DNA of 64,000 nt from Porites lobata. Its lineage: Eukaryota > Cnidaria > Anthozoa > Scleractinia > Poritidae. How positions within the stretch are numbered: position 1 is the first letter of the stretch; each line of letters starts with the position of its first letter. A program made the position numbers and the translations under genes. The notes under the pieces were generated by a model. That model did not search any database. It worked only from the letters and a program-made list of their open reading frames with translations, and was not told where the DNA came from. This document shows, piece by piece, positions 35,955 to 46,690 of the stretch. The DNA is taken from positions 1,110,001-1,174,000 of the forward strand of contig CALNXK010000039.1 in NCBI GenBank assembly GCA_942486035.1, in the 5' to 3' direction.

Positions 35955-38900
35955 AGAAATAATAATCAGCGAGAAATGTGCGAAACCCGCATAGGTTCGA
36001 AGTTAGCCTTGTTTTAATCACATTAAGAGAAATTTAACCAGAATTTAAGGTTGCGCACGTGGCAATAAGATGAATGAAGGCAAAACATTTCTGTCTTGAA
36101 TTAGAAACATATAATGTTATGCTTTTTTAAAATTAAGCTAATAGATCAAAGTCACCAAAACGGAAGATCGGAATAACGTTAGAATGAAAATAGAATTAAT
36201 AAGAAAGACTATAGACTTGTTTCAATGGACCATTCACGACAAACATTGTCAAAATAAAGCAATTAAGTAAAAAAATATCGCTAACTAACAGTGAACTTTT
36301 CTTTTCAAATCAACGCCACAAAAGTTTTTTCTTTTTGTTTATGCACAAAACCTGAAAGCTCCACCCATGATCCAATCAAAAGAGAATTCAAAATAAGTTG
36401 AGTTTTGGATATGTTAAACTGTTTTAACAGTTAAAACAACGACTGAAGTGACAGTTTTCTTTATGACGCACTTGCCTGCGGCGACTGATGATTTTAGGAT
36501 TATCAATAATTCTTTTAAAACCTTAGGCATTAATCAACTGTGTTTTACCAATGACGTCCAATTAATTTTTGCCAAGTCATGTTGTTTTTATACTATTACC
36601 TCGGCTTCAAAACAATATCTTAATGAAAAGGAAACGGAAAATGTCGTGAAAAGGGACACATTGAATTGCAATAGAATTTTCTGAAGACTAGGGCGTCTTG
36701 AATGGAATATCAAAATTTGACACTAACCGTTACGAGCAACGTCATTATATTTTGCAATATCATATCCTACAACGAGGCAAACATCAAGCAAAAAAAGCAA
36801 AACTTACGAGGGCGGGGTGATACAGCCTTTCAAAACAAAGGTCAAAGAAGGAGCATAGGTATATTGAATCGGTTATTTAGGAAACTTCAGGCGTTAAAGA
36901 CGATTAACTTTAGCTGCATTCTTTCACATTGGCCTGGAACATTAAGAATTAGTTTGCTTTTCGTTGGGCATAAAGAGAGACTGATTTGTCTAATGCATGA
37001 GGCGTGTTCATAACTGTTGCTTTACTGATTTTCGAAAGGTACTTTCTGGCGGAAAGCGGACATCCCCGGAACCTCGCCGGCTAGCGTTCGTTTGATACAG
37101 GTTCGTTTTATAGTGTAGGAAAAGATTTGAGGCTTGCAGAAGCCGATGTATGCTTAAACTCGCTTAATGTGGGGTTCCGTAAGACAGCTTTCACTGCAAT
37201 GATCATCACAAGCTCCTACAGTGAAAAAGTGCATATCCGAAAATCTGCAAAGAACTGGGGTTGAACTTATCGCCAATTTATAAGCAAAGATTCAACAGCA
37301 GGAACAATAGACGAGACAGATATAGAGTAATCGAAAAAGCGAAAGCCGGTTGTACCTAGCCGTATAGGCTCGATGTTAACCTATTTTAAATCACATTTAG
37401 ACACATTCCAACACTCTTTCTTCAGAAAAATAGAAAGTAGAGATCAAAATGTTCCAAAAACATTCGGTTAAATTATGCCTGGAAACTATTAAGTTACTCC
37501 CGATTTTAAATTTATGTAGTTAAGCTTGCCCACGTGGTACTAAGATGATTGAAGATAAACGATTTCCGTCTTGAATTGGAAATATAAGGCTTTTTAAAAA
37601 TTAACTTATGAAAGGAAAATGGTCAAAGTCACCAGAAAGGAATATTATGCCGTTTGGCGTTAGAATAAAAATAGAATTAATTATAACCTTTTTTCACTTA
37701 AGACTATAGACTTGCTACTTAATGTAGTAAACTATTCAAACTATGCAACAGTCCTTGGAAATAACGACGTAGTGTTTAGCAATGCCATTGTCAAAATGAA
37801 GCGCCTGAGGAAAACAAGTCATGTGGCTGACCAACAAACTTTGTTTTTTTTTAAATTATTTTTATGTAAGTTCACACAAACACACAAACGTGAAAGAAAG
37901 ATCCAATGCACCCTTGATCCTGTCAAAAGAGCCCAAATTAAGCATGTTAACAGTTTGCTATATGTATGTTGAACTGATCCCAACGATTGAAGTGACACTG
38001 AGTTTTCTGTACGATGCAAACACCACATGACCGTGGCGAAATTAAGATTATCAGTAAAAAAAAAAGCAAAAGAGAAAGTGCATTTTATCACTTTTACACT
38101 TCTGAATCAATAATTCGTTAAATATATATGTGAAATATTTATCAGCTGTTATGTACGTGCAATTGAATTTTGCCATGTCATGTTGTTTTTACGCTATTTT
38201 TTTAGAGGCAACAGAACAATATCTTAATGAAGTGGAGAGGGAAAATGTCATGTAAAGGATCATGGCATTACAATGAACATAGAATTTACTGGTCGTCTTC
38301 AATGGAATATAAAACTGTGAAAAAAACCAAAGAGAACAATGGTGTGGTCATGTATTTAGCTGTATCATATCGGCCTACAATTAAGCAATCATTAAGCAGA
38401 AAAGAAAACAGGACAGCTAACAAACTATTTTTTTGCATGGAATTATCGGAAGATCAAAAGGTAAGTGCTTCTCTTTGTCTCGGTACGTACCCTGAGTAGA
38501 AAACCACCCTTGGTCCAGTCAAAACAGAAAGTAATTCTATGTTTACATCTTGAACTCTGAGGGCGTTCCACATCGTTTTATGTGCCACTTATCTTTATTG
38601 TGCAAAGAACACACCAGATCAACGAGGACTGCAAAGGTAATCATCGATAAGAAAAAAAAATAAAGAGAGACTCTGAATTGCAATTCCTTATGTCTTACTT
38701 TAACACTGCTCAATATTTCTTCAAAAATGTAAAATATTTAAGCTATGCCTTTCTCATGTCACTCTGTAATGTCGTCATTAATGTCACGTGCGTTGCTTTC
38801 AACCTTTTTTAACTAACTCTTAAGAAAATAATAACCATATTAAGTTAATGACAGGGAAAGGGCAAATGTCACGAAGAGGTACATTAGAATAAAAATAGAC

Positions 38901-40060
38901 TGAACTTAAGACTGGACATCTTCAATGGAATATCAAACTATGAAACAACCGCTAAAAATTACCACGTGATTATATTGAGCAAAAACAAACAAACTTTACT
39001 TTTGAAATTAACGGCGCGGACTTAAAGTCAAAAAGTTTTTAGGAGAATTTTCTTTTTTCTGTTCTTCGCTATGTGCTTACCATAATACACAACATTTGAA
39101 GTAATTTTTTTTTCTTTATGGTGTAAAACGCATAATTATGCTTCTGACTAATTTTACTGAAGATCATCGATGAAGCAAAACGCAATAAAGGGAAAAGTGC
39201 CTGTATACTACCCTGAATAATTCTTTAAAAATGTCAAATACTAATCAGCTAATTTTCTCCTAGCGTTCTTTTTGTTCTTTTTTAAAACGTCAGTTAAAAC
39301 TGATATTGCTTTTAGAAAAAAAAATGCATGTCTTTTTCGAGGGAGGAGTCGTGGTTTCACTTGTTTGTTTGTTGGATTAATGGTTATTTAAAGTTCAATA
39401 ATTTTAATTTGAGGAAATTGTTGTTCTTGATTATTCTTAATATAGCAAGCAATGTACAACGGGACATTGAAGTCCTTTTGCATGACGTAGAAGCAGGGAG
39501 CCTCTTATTTGTTTTGATCACGCAAACGGGGATATCAGCTACTTGTAATTGGACAAAATGTGACTCAAAGATGGCGGATGGAAAAGTGCTCGTTTAACGG
39601 GTGAAAAATATACTTAAATCTCTCGTGTCCAAAAAAAATCCTATTTCTTTTACTTTTAGACGTAACTGGTACTGGACGTTTTTGTTGATAGCTTGAATAC
39701 TGATATTCACGTGATTTATTTATAAGATTGCTCACCAATTACTTCATATGCACAATATCTAACCTTTGAGGGTTTATTCTTTAAATTGACGTGTTTCACT
39801 GATATTTATATTTAACTCTGCCTTGACCTTAAAGTGTACTGAGTTAAGAAACAAAAAGTCGAAACAAGTTAGACCAAAGGGGAAAATATGCATTTGATAT
39901 TTAATCAAGTGACGGTTTTACAAAGTCATTATTTTAGCGGTGATATTGGTACAAACGTTAGAGAAATGTTACTTTCGTTTATCCAAATCCAGTTTGATCC
40001 GAGATTCACCGGATCAGTTTTACGTGCAGAAAACTGGATTTCCTATCTTAGCATTCACAT
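35955..40060 (+). repeat. Composite duplicated block C
   Basis: Block C has at least five subunit copies at about 36170-36520, 36610-36830, 37670-38060, 38210-38480 and 38850-39200. Shared words include GACTATAGACTTG, TTCAATGGAATATCAAA, TTAATGA.AGGGAAA, ATGTCACG/ATGTCGTG and AACAAACTTT.TTTTT. An internal larger duplication is seen because ATAGGTTCGA.GTTA.CC...TTTTAATCACATTA (about 35991) recurs at about 37368. The tail follows at GGGAGGAG (39341), TGCATGACGTAGAAGC and GATCACGCAAACGG (39479-39530), and TTTGATCCGAGATTCACCGG (39994). No frame is conserved across copies. Confidence 0.65.
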
Positions 40061-40287
40061 TCTCAGCAAATTCAAAAGAATTTTATACACTGTAGTAGAC
40101 ATTCTTTAGTCTCTTCGCATGGCATGCCCTCACATAAGTGAATAGAATAATTTTCGTCGCCTTTTTATTTTATTTTATTATTTTTAATATATATATCCCA
40201 GAAAAGCTTTAATTCTCCAGTGAACGCTGCTATAAGACTTAGGCTGCGGTATACAATGTGAGAAATAGGGCATTTCCATATCCAAGA

Positions 40288-40450
40288 CGGTCTTGGATTC
40301 TGGATTCCTTGGGCCGTGGATTCCGGATTACAGGTACTGGATTCCAGTCTTTGCCATGCCAGTGGAACTGGGATTCTGGATTCCAATCGTTAGTAGGATT
40401 CCGAATTCCTAAAGCTGTATTCCGGATTCCAAAGCCCTGGATTCCTCATT
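40288..40450. repeat. GGATTC-rich degenerate tandem repeat
   Basis: The words GGATTCC, GGATTCT and ATTCCGGATTCC occur more than ten times in about 160 bp at irregular spacing. A long open frame across it (rich in GFRIPK-like residues) is a by-product of the repeat and is not taken as a gene. Confidence 0.8.
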
Positions 40451-41470
40451 TCCTTACATTGGGTGATCCAAACCTTGGAGCCAAGTATTCGAAATACTTA
40501 AAAGTATGCAATTTTTAAAATAAGTTCAGCCCTGTTCATTTGTGAATTTTGAGCAAATCATTGCCTATCCACGTCGTGTGTGTAAAGAGGAAGCTGTTTT
40601 CACCCCACACATTGGACTCACACTACATAATGTTTACTACCGAACTTTACATCGAAAAACTACTAGCTGCGGACGGGACAGTACTGCCTTTAATTTAATG
40701 AAACTGCCGCACGCCAAGGTAACAGCCGATCAGGAAAGTTAGTAAGTAAGTAATCGTTTCTGTTAAGGTCCCCAGTGATGAAACGATCTCTTCAGTCGAA
40801 GTGAAAAATGGCGAGCTAAGAATTGTTGCAACAGTCAAATGAAGCCAAATATTTTGTAAAGCTTTAAAATACTATTTGCTGCACGCTGTATCTTGAGTAC
40901 TCGAAAAGGCAACAAACCAGTCTAGTCTCAAGACCTCTAAGTTATGTTATGAATTAGATGATAAAATAGTTTTTAAATCTGTTAAATTTTTGTCACAGGA
41001 TTTCGCATTGTGTATCATTTGCTCGACAATGTAAGCTTATGTACAGGAAAAACAGCCACAAAACTAGCTCCAGGTTTTTTTTACTTGTATTTGTTTATTG
41101 TTCGATTACCTCACTGGGTACTAGACTTGTCACTGAATGCACAGCCCGGTGTAAATAAATCCTACTTACTTTTTATTTATATACCTCGTTTTATGATGAA
41201 GCTGTGTCGAATGTGCAGCAAATACTTATTGTCTGTATTATTTTTTATTTGTTTTCGTGATATTACACAGTAGACCAATTTGGTTTTGTCATGCTCTTTT
41301 ATAACACATCATTTGTGTCTTAATAAATAAATTATTGGTAACTTTGGTTTTAATTTGATAGACAATTTTGTTACCCGGATTGAAGAGGGGGATGTAGTTG
41401 ATGAGATACCATCGTAACTACCATTTGGCCAGGCAGGAGACGTTACCCTAGACACTTTTTTAAAAAAATA
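40451..41470. other. Non-coding, nothing recognised
   Basis: Short AT-driven frames only; no domain, splice context or repeat unit was identified. Confidence 0.35.
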
Positions 41471-41650
41471 ATTGTGTTTGAATATTTCAAATTTCATGGC
41501 AAACAAGATGCTGTGAATGCCATTTTAGAGAATAATGATTGTATTGTCCTAATGCCAACTGGTGGTAGGAAAGACTCAGTATTATGAAGTTCTTGGGATC
41601 ATTCTACCCAGATTCAACATTGCTGTTCCTGTGATTGCTTATACATGGTT
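41471..41650 (+). pseudogene. RecQ-like helicase fragment, frameshifted in Walker A
   Basis: From 41474 the frame reads VFEYFKFHGKQDAVNAILE, then DCIVLMPTGG, which matches the start of the RecQ helicase core (Q-rich motif 0 and the Walker A loop). One extra base within the glycine-rich loop near 41570 shifts the frame; the next frame continues with KTQYYEVLG and a proline, as expected after Walker A. The original frame stops at 41585-41587. The upstream boundary is an in-frame stop-rich stretch and no later helicase motif was found. RecQ-like genes are numerous in cnidarians and some are carried by transposons, but which source applies here cannot be told. Confidence 0.65.
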
Positions 41651-42059
41651 CATTTCTTGGCAAACCTCTGGTAGCATAAAATTCCGCTCAAAAGTCTTCT
41701 GAAGGGGTAGTTTTTGACCTGCTTTGGAGTTGCAGAGAAATACAAGATCATCTAATAATTATCAATGGACACCTAATTACTTTGAAATGCAAAAAACGTT
41801 AAGATAAGTATAGATGGTTCTGCATAACTACTAACCCCCAACCCCCTTCCTAGAAATTTTAGCTACAAAATTACAATCAAGATCCAAGCATCTAATGGAA
41901 AGAACAGTAAAAACAGGCCCCTGGACAAACTGGAAGGATATGCAGTAAAAAACACTACACTACACTATTAGTAGGCTGATGTCAGGTCTATTAACAGTGT
42001 CAAGCAATGAAAAATGCCAGCTGTTTTAAGTATGGACCAGAAGCTCAGCCATGCAAAAC

Positions 42060-42600
42060 CCTCACCCCTTTCCATTGCTTCCACCTCACCCAGAGAAATA
42101 AAAAATATTGCTCCTGTTCCTTAAATTAGTGTCACTAGACATTGAATTGATGTATGTTTTATGAACTTCTGCCGTGATTATTGAACTCAGGTGTGGTCAG
42201 GTCATTGAACTATGGTCAGCAAAAGAGAAAACCTGCACCCCTAATCCCACTTAAACTCGATCTGGCTGTCTTGCCCAAAGTAATAAAATACTTTGCTCCT
42301 ATAATTCCCTTATTTTGGACAATGGAAATTGGGTTGATGTGTGTTTTTTGAACTAATACTGTGATAAAAGCATGTGTACAGTTGCCCCTTCCCCTCAGAA
42401 AAAAATTGCTGTACATGGGCTACTAAGATTATTGAACGGGCATGTTGTCATTGAAGTGACTTCTGTTAAAAAATGGTTAAGCCTTTTCCCCTTCTTTTAC
42501 ATTTGTGTGTCCCAATAAAGTTACATTGAGACCACAGACCTGGAGTTTGAATGAGATGTAGTAGTGTGGTCATTGAATCATTGTGTTTTAACTGAACTAT
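42060..42600 (+). repeat. Degenerate tandem repeat, unit about 185-215 bp, about three copies
   Basis: AAATATTGCTCCT..., GACATTGAATTGATGTATGTTTTATGAAC and GTGATTATTGAAC near 42105-42185 recur as AAATACTTTGCTCCT..., ACAATGGAAATTGGGTTGATGTGTG and ACTGTGAT near 42285-42365, and again in part near 42500-42590. The copies are diverged. No frame is maintained. Confidence 0.6.
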
Positions 42601-42689
42601 ATACTTTATTCAACCTTTATTCAAACATTTTTAGTCTTGCAATAGGGGTGCCATCATGCCAGACATCTAGCTAAATAAAATTAGTAGTG

Positions 42690-43215
42690 TAACAATTAAT
42701 CAAATTCTCCATTAATCGTGATTATGACCGTTCAGTTCAATTCAGGATTCTTTGCTTCCGCATTTTGATTTTGGTTCGGTTTTTGCACACCTTTTCCAGG
42801 GTGCCCTCAGTGAGTTATTATGTTCTAAAATAAGAATCCAGAACTCTCTAATGTGCGTTTTTGATTGACAAGCAAAGACGATAGCAGTTCATGCGCCAGT
42901 TTGAGTTGCCTGGCAAAAATGCTGTCCTTCAACCTCCTCTTGAGAATTTCCAAATAAGGCAATTAACCATATGCAACACACTCTTTGTCAGGTTCTCAAA
43001 CATGGCAACGAAACAAGCGACTGTGAATCCTCCTGTCTCTGTTACTATTCTTATATTTAGGATTTAGGGTTGCATGCTGTTTACATTACGCATTATGTTA
43101 TAAGAATTACGAAACATTTACGTAATCGAATCGAAATAATCGAAATCGAAAGGCAACAATCAAAATCGAATCGAATCGCAAGGAATATGAATATTTTATT
43201 TTTTTACACCCGTAA
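42690..43215. mobile_element. hAT-like non-autonomous element (probable)
   Basis: The left side has GTGTAACAATTAATCAAATTC and ATTAATCGTGATTATGACCG; the right side is rich in AATCGAAT/CGAAATCG words and ends TTTTTTTACACCC, whose reverse complement begins GGGTGTAAAAA. Short TIRs with a TGTAA core and subterminal AATCGA repeats are typical of hAT elements. No 8-bp target duplication could be fixed and no transposase is present. Confidence 0.5.
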
Positions 43216-43327
43216 ATAAAATGAAATAAAGTCAAAACTAATGATAGCAATAACAAAATCTCCTACAAAAGATAAAATCGATAAATATATTTTAGCATTA
43301 ATTATTGTACAATATATAGAGGATATA

Positions 43328-43610
43328 ACATGGCTGTGCGGAGATACAAAATTTCCCTTCGAGTGTTGAAAAATATTTCTTGAGTGAGCGCAGCTAACGA
43401 GTGAAATATTTTTTCAGCAAGAGAAGAGAAATTTCGTATCTCCAAGCGGCCATGTAATCATTAATGTTCTATTTATTATATAAACACCAATGAAATACCA
43501 AACCATTTCACTTTAATAGTTTTTGGGTGTGAAAGGCGCAATTTATTATGTAGCCATAGCAAAGGTCATATTTTCACAAGTGAAGATATCAAGTTTTTGC
43601 GCGAAAGCTC
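43328..43610 (-). repeat. Palindromic dispersed element (inverted relative to 26.6 kb)
   Basis: ATGGCTGTGCGGAGATACAA and AAATTTC on the left pair with GAAATTTCGTATCTCC and GCGGCCAT on the right, around a GAGTG...GAGCGCAGC...CGAGTG centre (about 43330-43453). The following ATTAATGTTCTATTTATTAT, CCAATGAAATACCAAACCAT and GTGTGAAAGGCGC words are the reverse complement of the series at 26590-26730. Confidence 0.8.
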
Positions 43611-44440
43611 TCCTGGTATTTCACCTGGTATTTCAAATACTAACACAAATTAAGCTAGAAAAGACTGCCTTTCTAGCTGGAGATTTTCGTTTCCCTCATT
43701 AAGATGGAGAGAGGTAGTCCAAAATGATGGATTGATCAATGCTGGCACCTTCCTTCTCTGCAACCCCTTCCCTGATCCGAAAATAAAGTTCATTACTTAT
43801 CTCTCGAGAATCTGGGGATCTTATACCGAGAGTTAGGTAATTTTAAGCTTCAACAAGTTATGCATTTTTATTTATTTTGTCAAAAGCATCAACTGAAATA
43901 TATCCATCTGTCCCTGGTTTCATAGTTAGTAACGTCGCAGACTTAAATGTTGGTGTAAGGACACAATGTGGTCTTGATAATCAACTCCTGACCTTGCACA
44001 ATTTAGCTAGGCCTTGCACTTCTTTCAATTCACAAGGTTACTTGCTCGTTGTTCGGTGGATTTGGCCTAAAAGAGCGAGAAATAGAAACATAGTCGCCGG
44101 CGCTGTACTTTACTAATCCGGACTCTGCAACAAACGACAAGTTAAATACTAAAATATAAGACTTACCGATACCGTCAAGTCATCAAATATTTTGTTAGAG
44201 GTCTTCGATTCGTAAGAATCCAGCAGAACCGACTCCTTTGCAGCCTGTCGGTTATTTCTACCTCACGTTTTGAAATTTTGAGCCATTCACCTGTCTACTC
44301 AAAGTTTACAATGTTTACAACAATATGCTACTAAAATTGATCGCTTCCAAGACTTAAAAAGACCAAAAATTGGGCCGTGCCAAGAAAACGACTTTTTGCC
44401 AAGAAAACAGCACAAGATCTGGCAGGCGCTTCGCCTGCCG
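43611..44440. other. Non-coding, nothing recognised
   Basis: No gene-like frame with motifs is present. A GC-rich hairpin, GGCAGGCG-CTT-CGCCTGCC, lies at about 44421-44439, next to the insertion site of the following element. Confidence 0.4.
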
Positions 44441-44449
44441 TGTCTGTAC

Positions 44450-46209
44450 TTCAGGGCGGAAAAACGTTCTGCGCAAGCTTCTGCGCATCCTTTATCGCAG
44501 GCTCAAGGCTGGCTTTTCTGTGTGTTGACAGCTTGTGTTGACTGTGTTTTTGTTTGTTTGTCACTGAGAGAGTTCTGACTAAGACTGAATGAAATGCACA
44601 AGGTGTGAAAGTTTGCTCCTCGAAAAGCCTTTTTACTTTTGTGTGGTTTTTGTTTTTCGTCACTTGAAAATTACTTTGGACTCGGAACAACCAATGTTAA
44701 AGGAAAAACGGATCATTCCGTCGGTCTGAGGTGGAATAAAGAGTTTTGAACATTTCCAAAGAGGCGAGTATTTTTTTGATTGTTCATTCGATTTATTTGT
44801 GAGTTGATTTCGCCTTCTTTCGCCGGGCTGAATTAAAACCCACTTTTTTTTTAAATTAGTAAATACTTTTTCACATGCCCAGATTTATTCCCTTTGTAGA
44901 ACCAGCTTTATCCTTCTCTTCAGTCAAAGAACCATTTTGTGCGCCGTAAAACTTTCTCGGAAATACCGGTAGAAGGCCAGTAAACTTACTCTAGAAGAAA
45001 AGAATCATTTTTCTGTTGCTCAAATACTATAAGTAGTCAGAGTTTTCGTCACTTTTAATTACATAGTTTTGTTTTCCACTGCACTATGAAAGTTTCCGTT
45101 CTTTGTAAGAAATAACTTTCTGTACGCAAATTTTCCATTTCACTCGCTGTGAAGTAGAGGACAACTGCCGGCAGTGACTTCAAAACAATTGTCTGAAACG
45201 AGCAAAACAAATACCCTTATATGCAGTTTTCTGAATTTTGTAACGATTGGCTGAGTTTAATTTGCTTGAATGAAGACCCTCACATGGACCAGTTATTCAC
45301 TGAGTTATTAAAACGTGGAGAAGCTACATGGTGAATCATGGTTTAGCTGCGAAGCTCACTGCAACTGATCTTTTGCTTTTAAGATCTTTAGGTAGGTTGT
45401 TTTCGTACAAAAAATTGATTTCTTCATTGTCAGCAAGAAGTTTTTGCAGTAATGTAATTTTAACTTTGTTTGAAGGAAATCCTACTTACGTGTAGGTTTT
45501 TGACAGATGTTATGCATTTTCAACTTGACAACGCAAAGCGTAATTTATATTTATCTCTTAGTACGCGAAACGATCAAGTTTAAAAATAAACTATAGTTGC
45601 TTTAAAACCGATTTTTGGGAAGATTTTACTAGATAAAGATTGACCTTTTCTCTGCCCGCATATCAACGCAATAACTTCTACATTGAGGATTTTGTTTATA
45701 TTTTAGTTATCTGCGAAACTACGAGTGTCCGATCGAGCGAGGGTTTTAAAATATCAGCTCGAGTGCGACAAGTTCAGTGCCTTCAAACACGTTGTGGGCA
45801 AGCGTTAATTTTTTTGGGCAAATCACTGTCCAAAGATATGTTGTTTTTGTGTCCACAGTGGAGCTCCGGACCTTATATATCCAGAAACTTCCTTATATGA
45901 ACACATTTTGTGAATGCATCTTGAAAAAAATCGGACCTACGCATGCACATTTCCAGTACAACGCAAGGAAATTGATGTCGTTAAAGTCCGTTTTACTATG
46001 AGGTATTCTTCGAGAAAATTAAGAAACCACAAGGTTATAACCACAGCTTGCAACTTTTGAAGACAAATTGCCTGTTCTTTCCAGGTTATGAGTGGAAACA
46101 TCTTATTTTTAGGCAATAAAATATTTGAAATCCCGCCATTTTTTCAAACCCGGCCAGGGGATCTGGGCAAAAAAGTTCACGCATGCTCATTACGTTTTTC
46201 CGCCCTGAA
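44450..46209. mobile_element. 1.76-kb DNA element with 9-bp target duplication
   Basis: An 18-bp perfect inverted repeat, TTCAGGGCGGAAAAACGT, bounds the element (44450-44467 and 46192-46209). Directly outside both ends stands TGTCTGTAC (44441-44449 and 46210-46218), a perfect 9-bp target duplication. A 9-bp duplication is usual for Mutator-like elements; the TIRs are short for that group and begin with a CAGGG core also found in hAT elements, so the superfamily is open. No transposase motif was found in the short frames inside, so the copy is presumably non-autonomous. The intact duplication suggests a fairly recent insertion. Confidence 0.85.
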
Positions 46210-46319
46210 TGTCTGTACCCTTCCCATGGTCCCTCTGCGGTTCATCACCAGTCACTCGTTTCAGGCTCGCCTCTGCCATGCGAAAAACGAAGCGCCTGAG
46301 GAGGAGGCTGGTCTATTGT

Positions 46320-46690
46320 AAACAGCGCGAGTAACACAATTATAAAGACCCATTTTTAGAGCTTTTCCATGATGAGTCATGATGTTGATAATTCATTGCT
46401 CAATCATTTCCTCTTGTTTACTACGATATCAAACGTCGAGGTTTCATCTCACTGTCATCTTTTAACTGTTGTATTTATTATTAGCTCAGTCCCTGACAAG
46501 TTAAAGAGCGTAAAAAGACAAGAAGACAAAACAAGTCATAAATTAACCAAAGCGGAAAATCAGTAGTTAATCGTTGTGATGATTATTTCTGGGGAAGTTG
46601 TTAAAGTAAAAAGGCATGTTGATTTTGTCAATTCAGAAACTGCAGATTGTGTATCCGAGATTCACCAGATATTTGGTTCGAAGGTTCATA
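46320..46690 (+). repeat. Block D: partial copy of the duplicated tail
   Basis: Block D has the tail words in order: GAGTAACACAATTATA.AGACCC and AGAGCTTTT.CATGA (also at about 30850-30905), TTGCTCAATCATTTCCT, AGACAAAACAAGTCATAAATTAACCAAAGCGGAAAAT (in blocks B and C as CGAAACAAGTTA...AAAG..GAAAAT) and ATCCGAGATTCACCAGAT. The subunits and the GGGAGGAG part are absent. Confidence 0.55.

Noticed and set aside
40258..40518. A plus-strand 86-codon frame with repeated GFRIPK-like residues
   Set aside because: It is produced by the GGATTC repeat and has no start or splice context that would support a gene.
45640..46001. Two overlapping plus-strand frames inside the 1.76-kb element that could be transposase pieces
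   Set aside because: No DDE/D-type or zinc-finger motif could be found in either.
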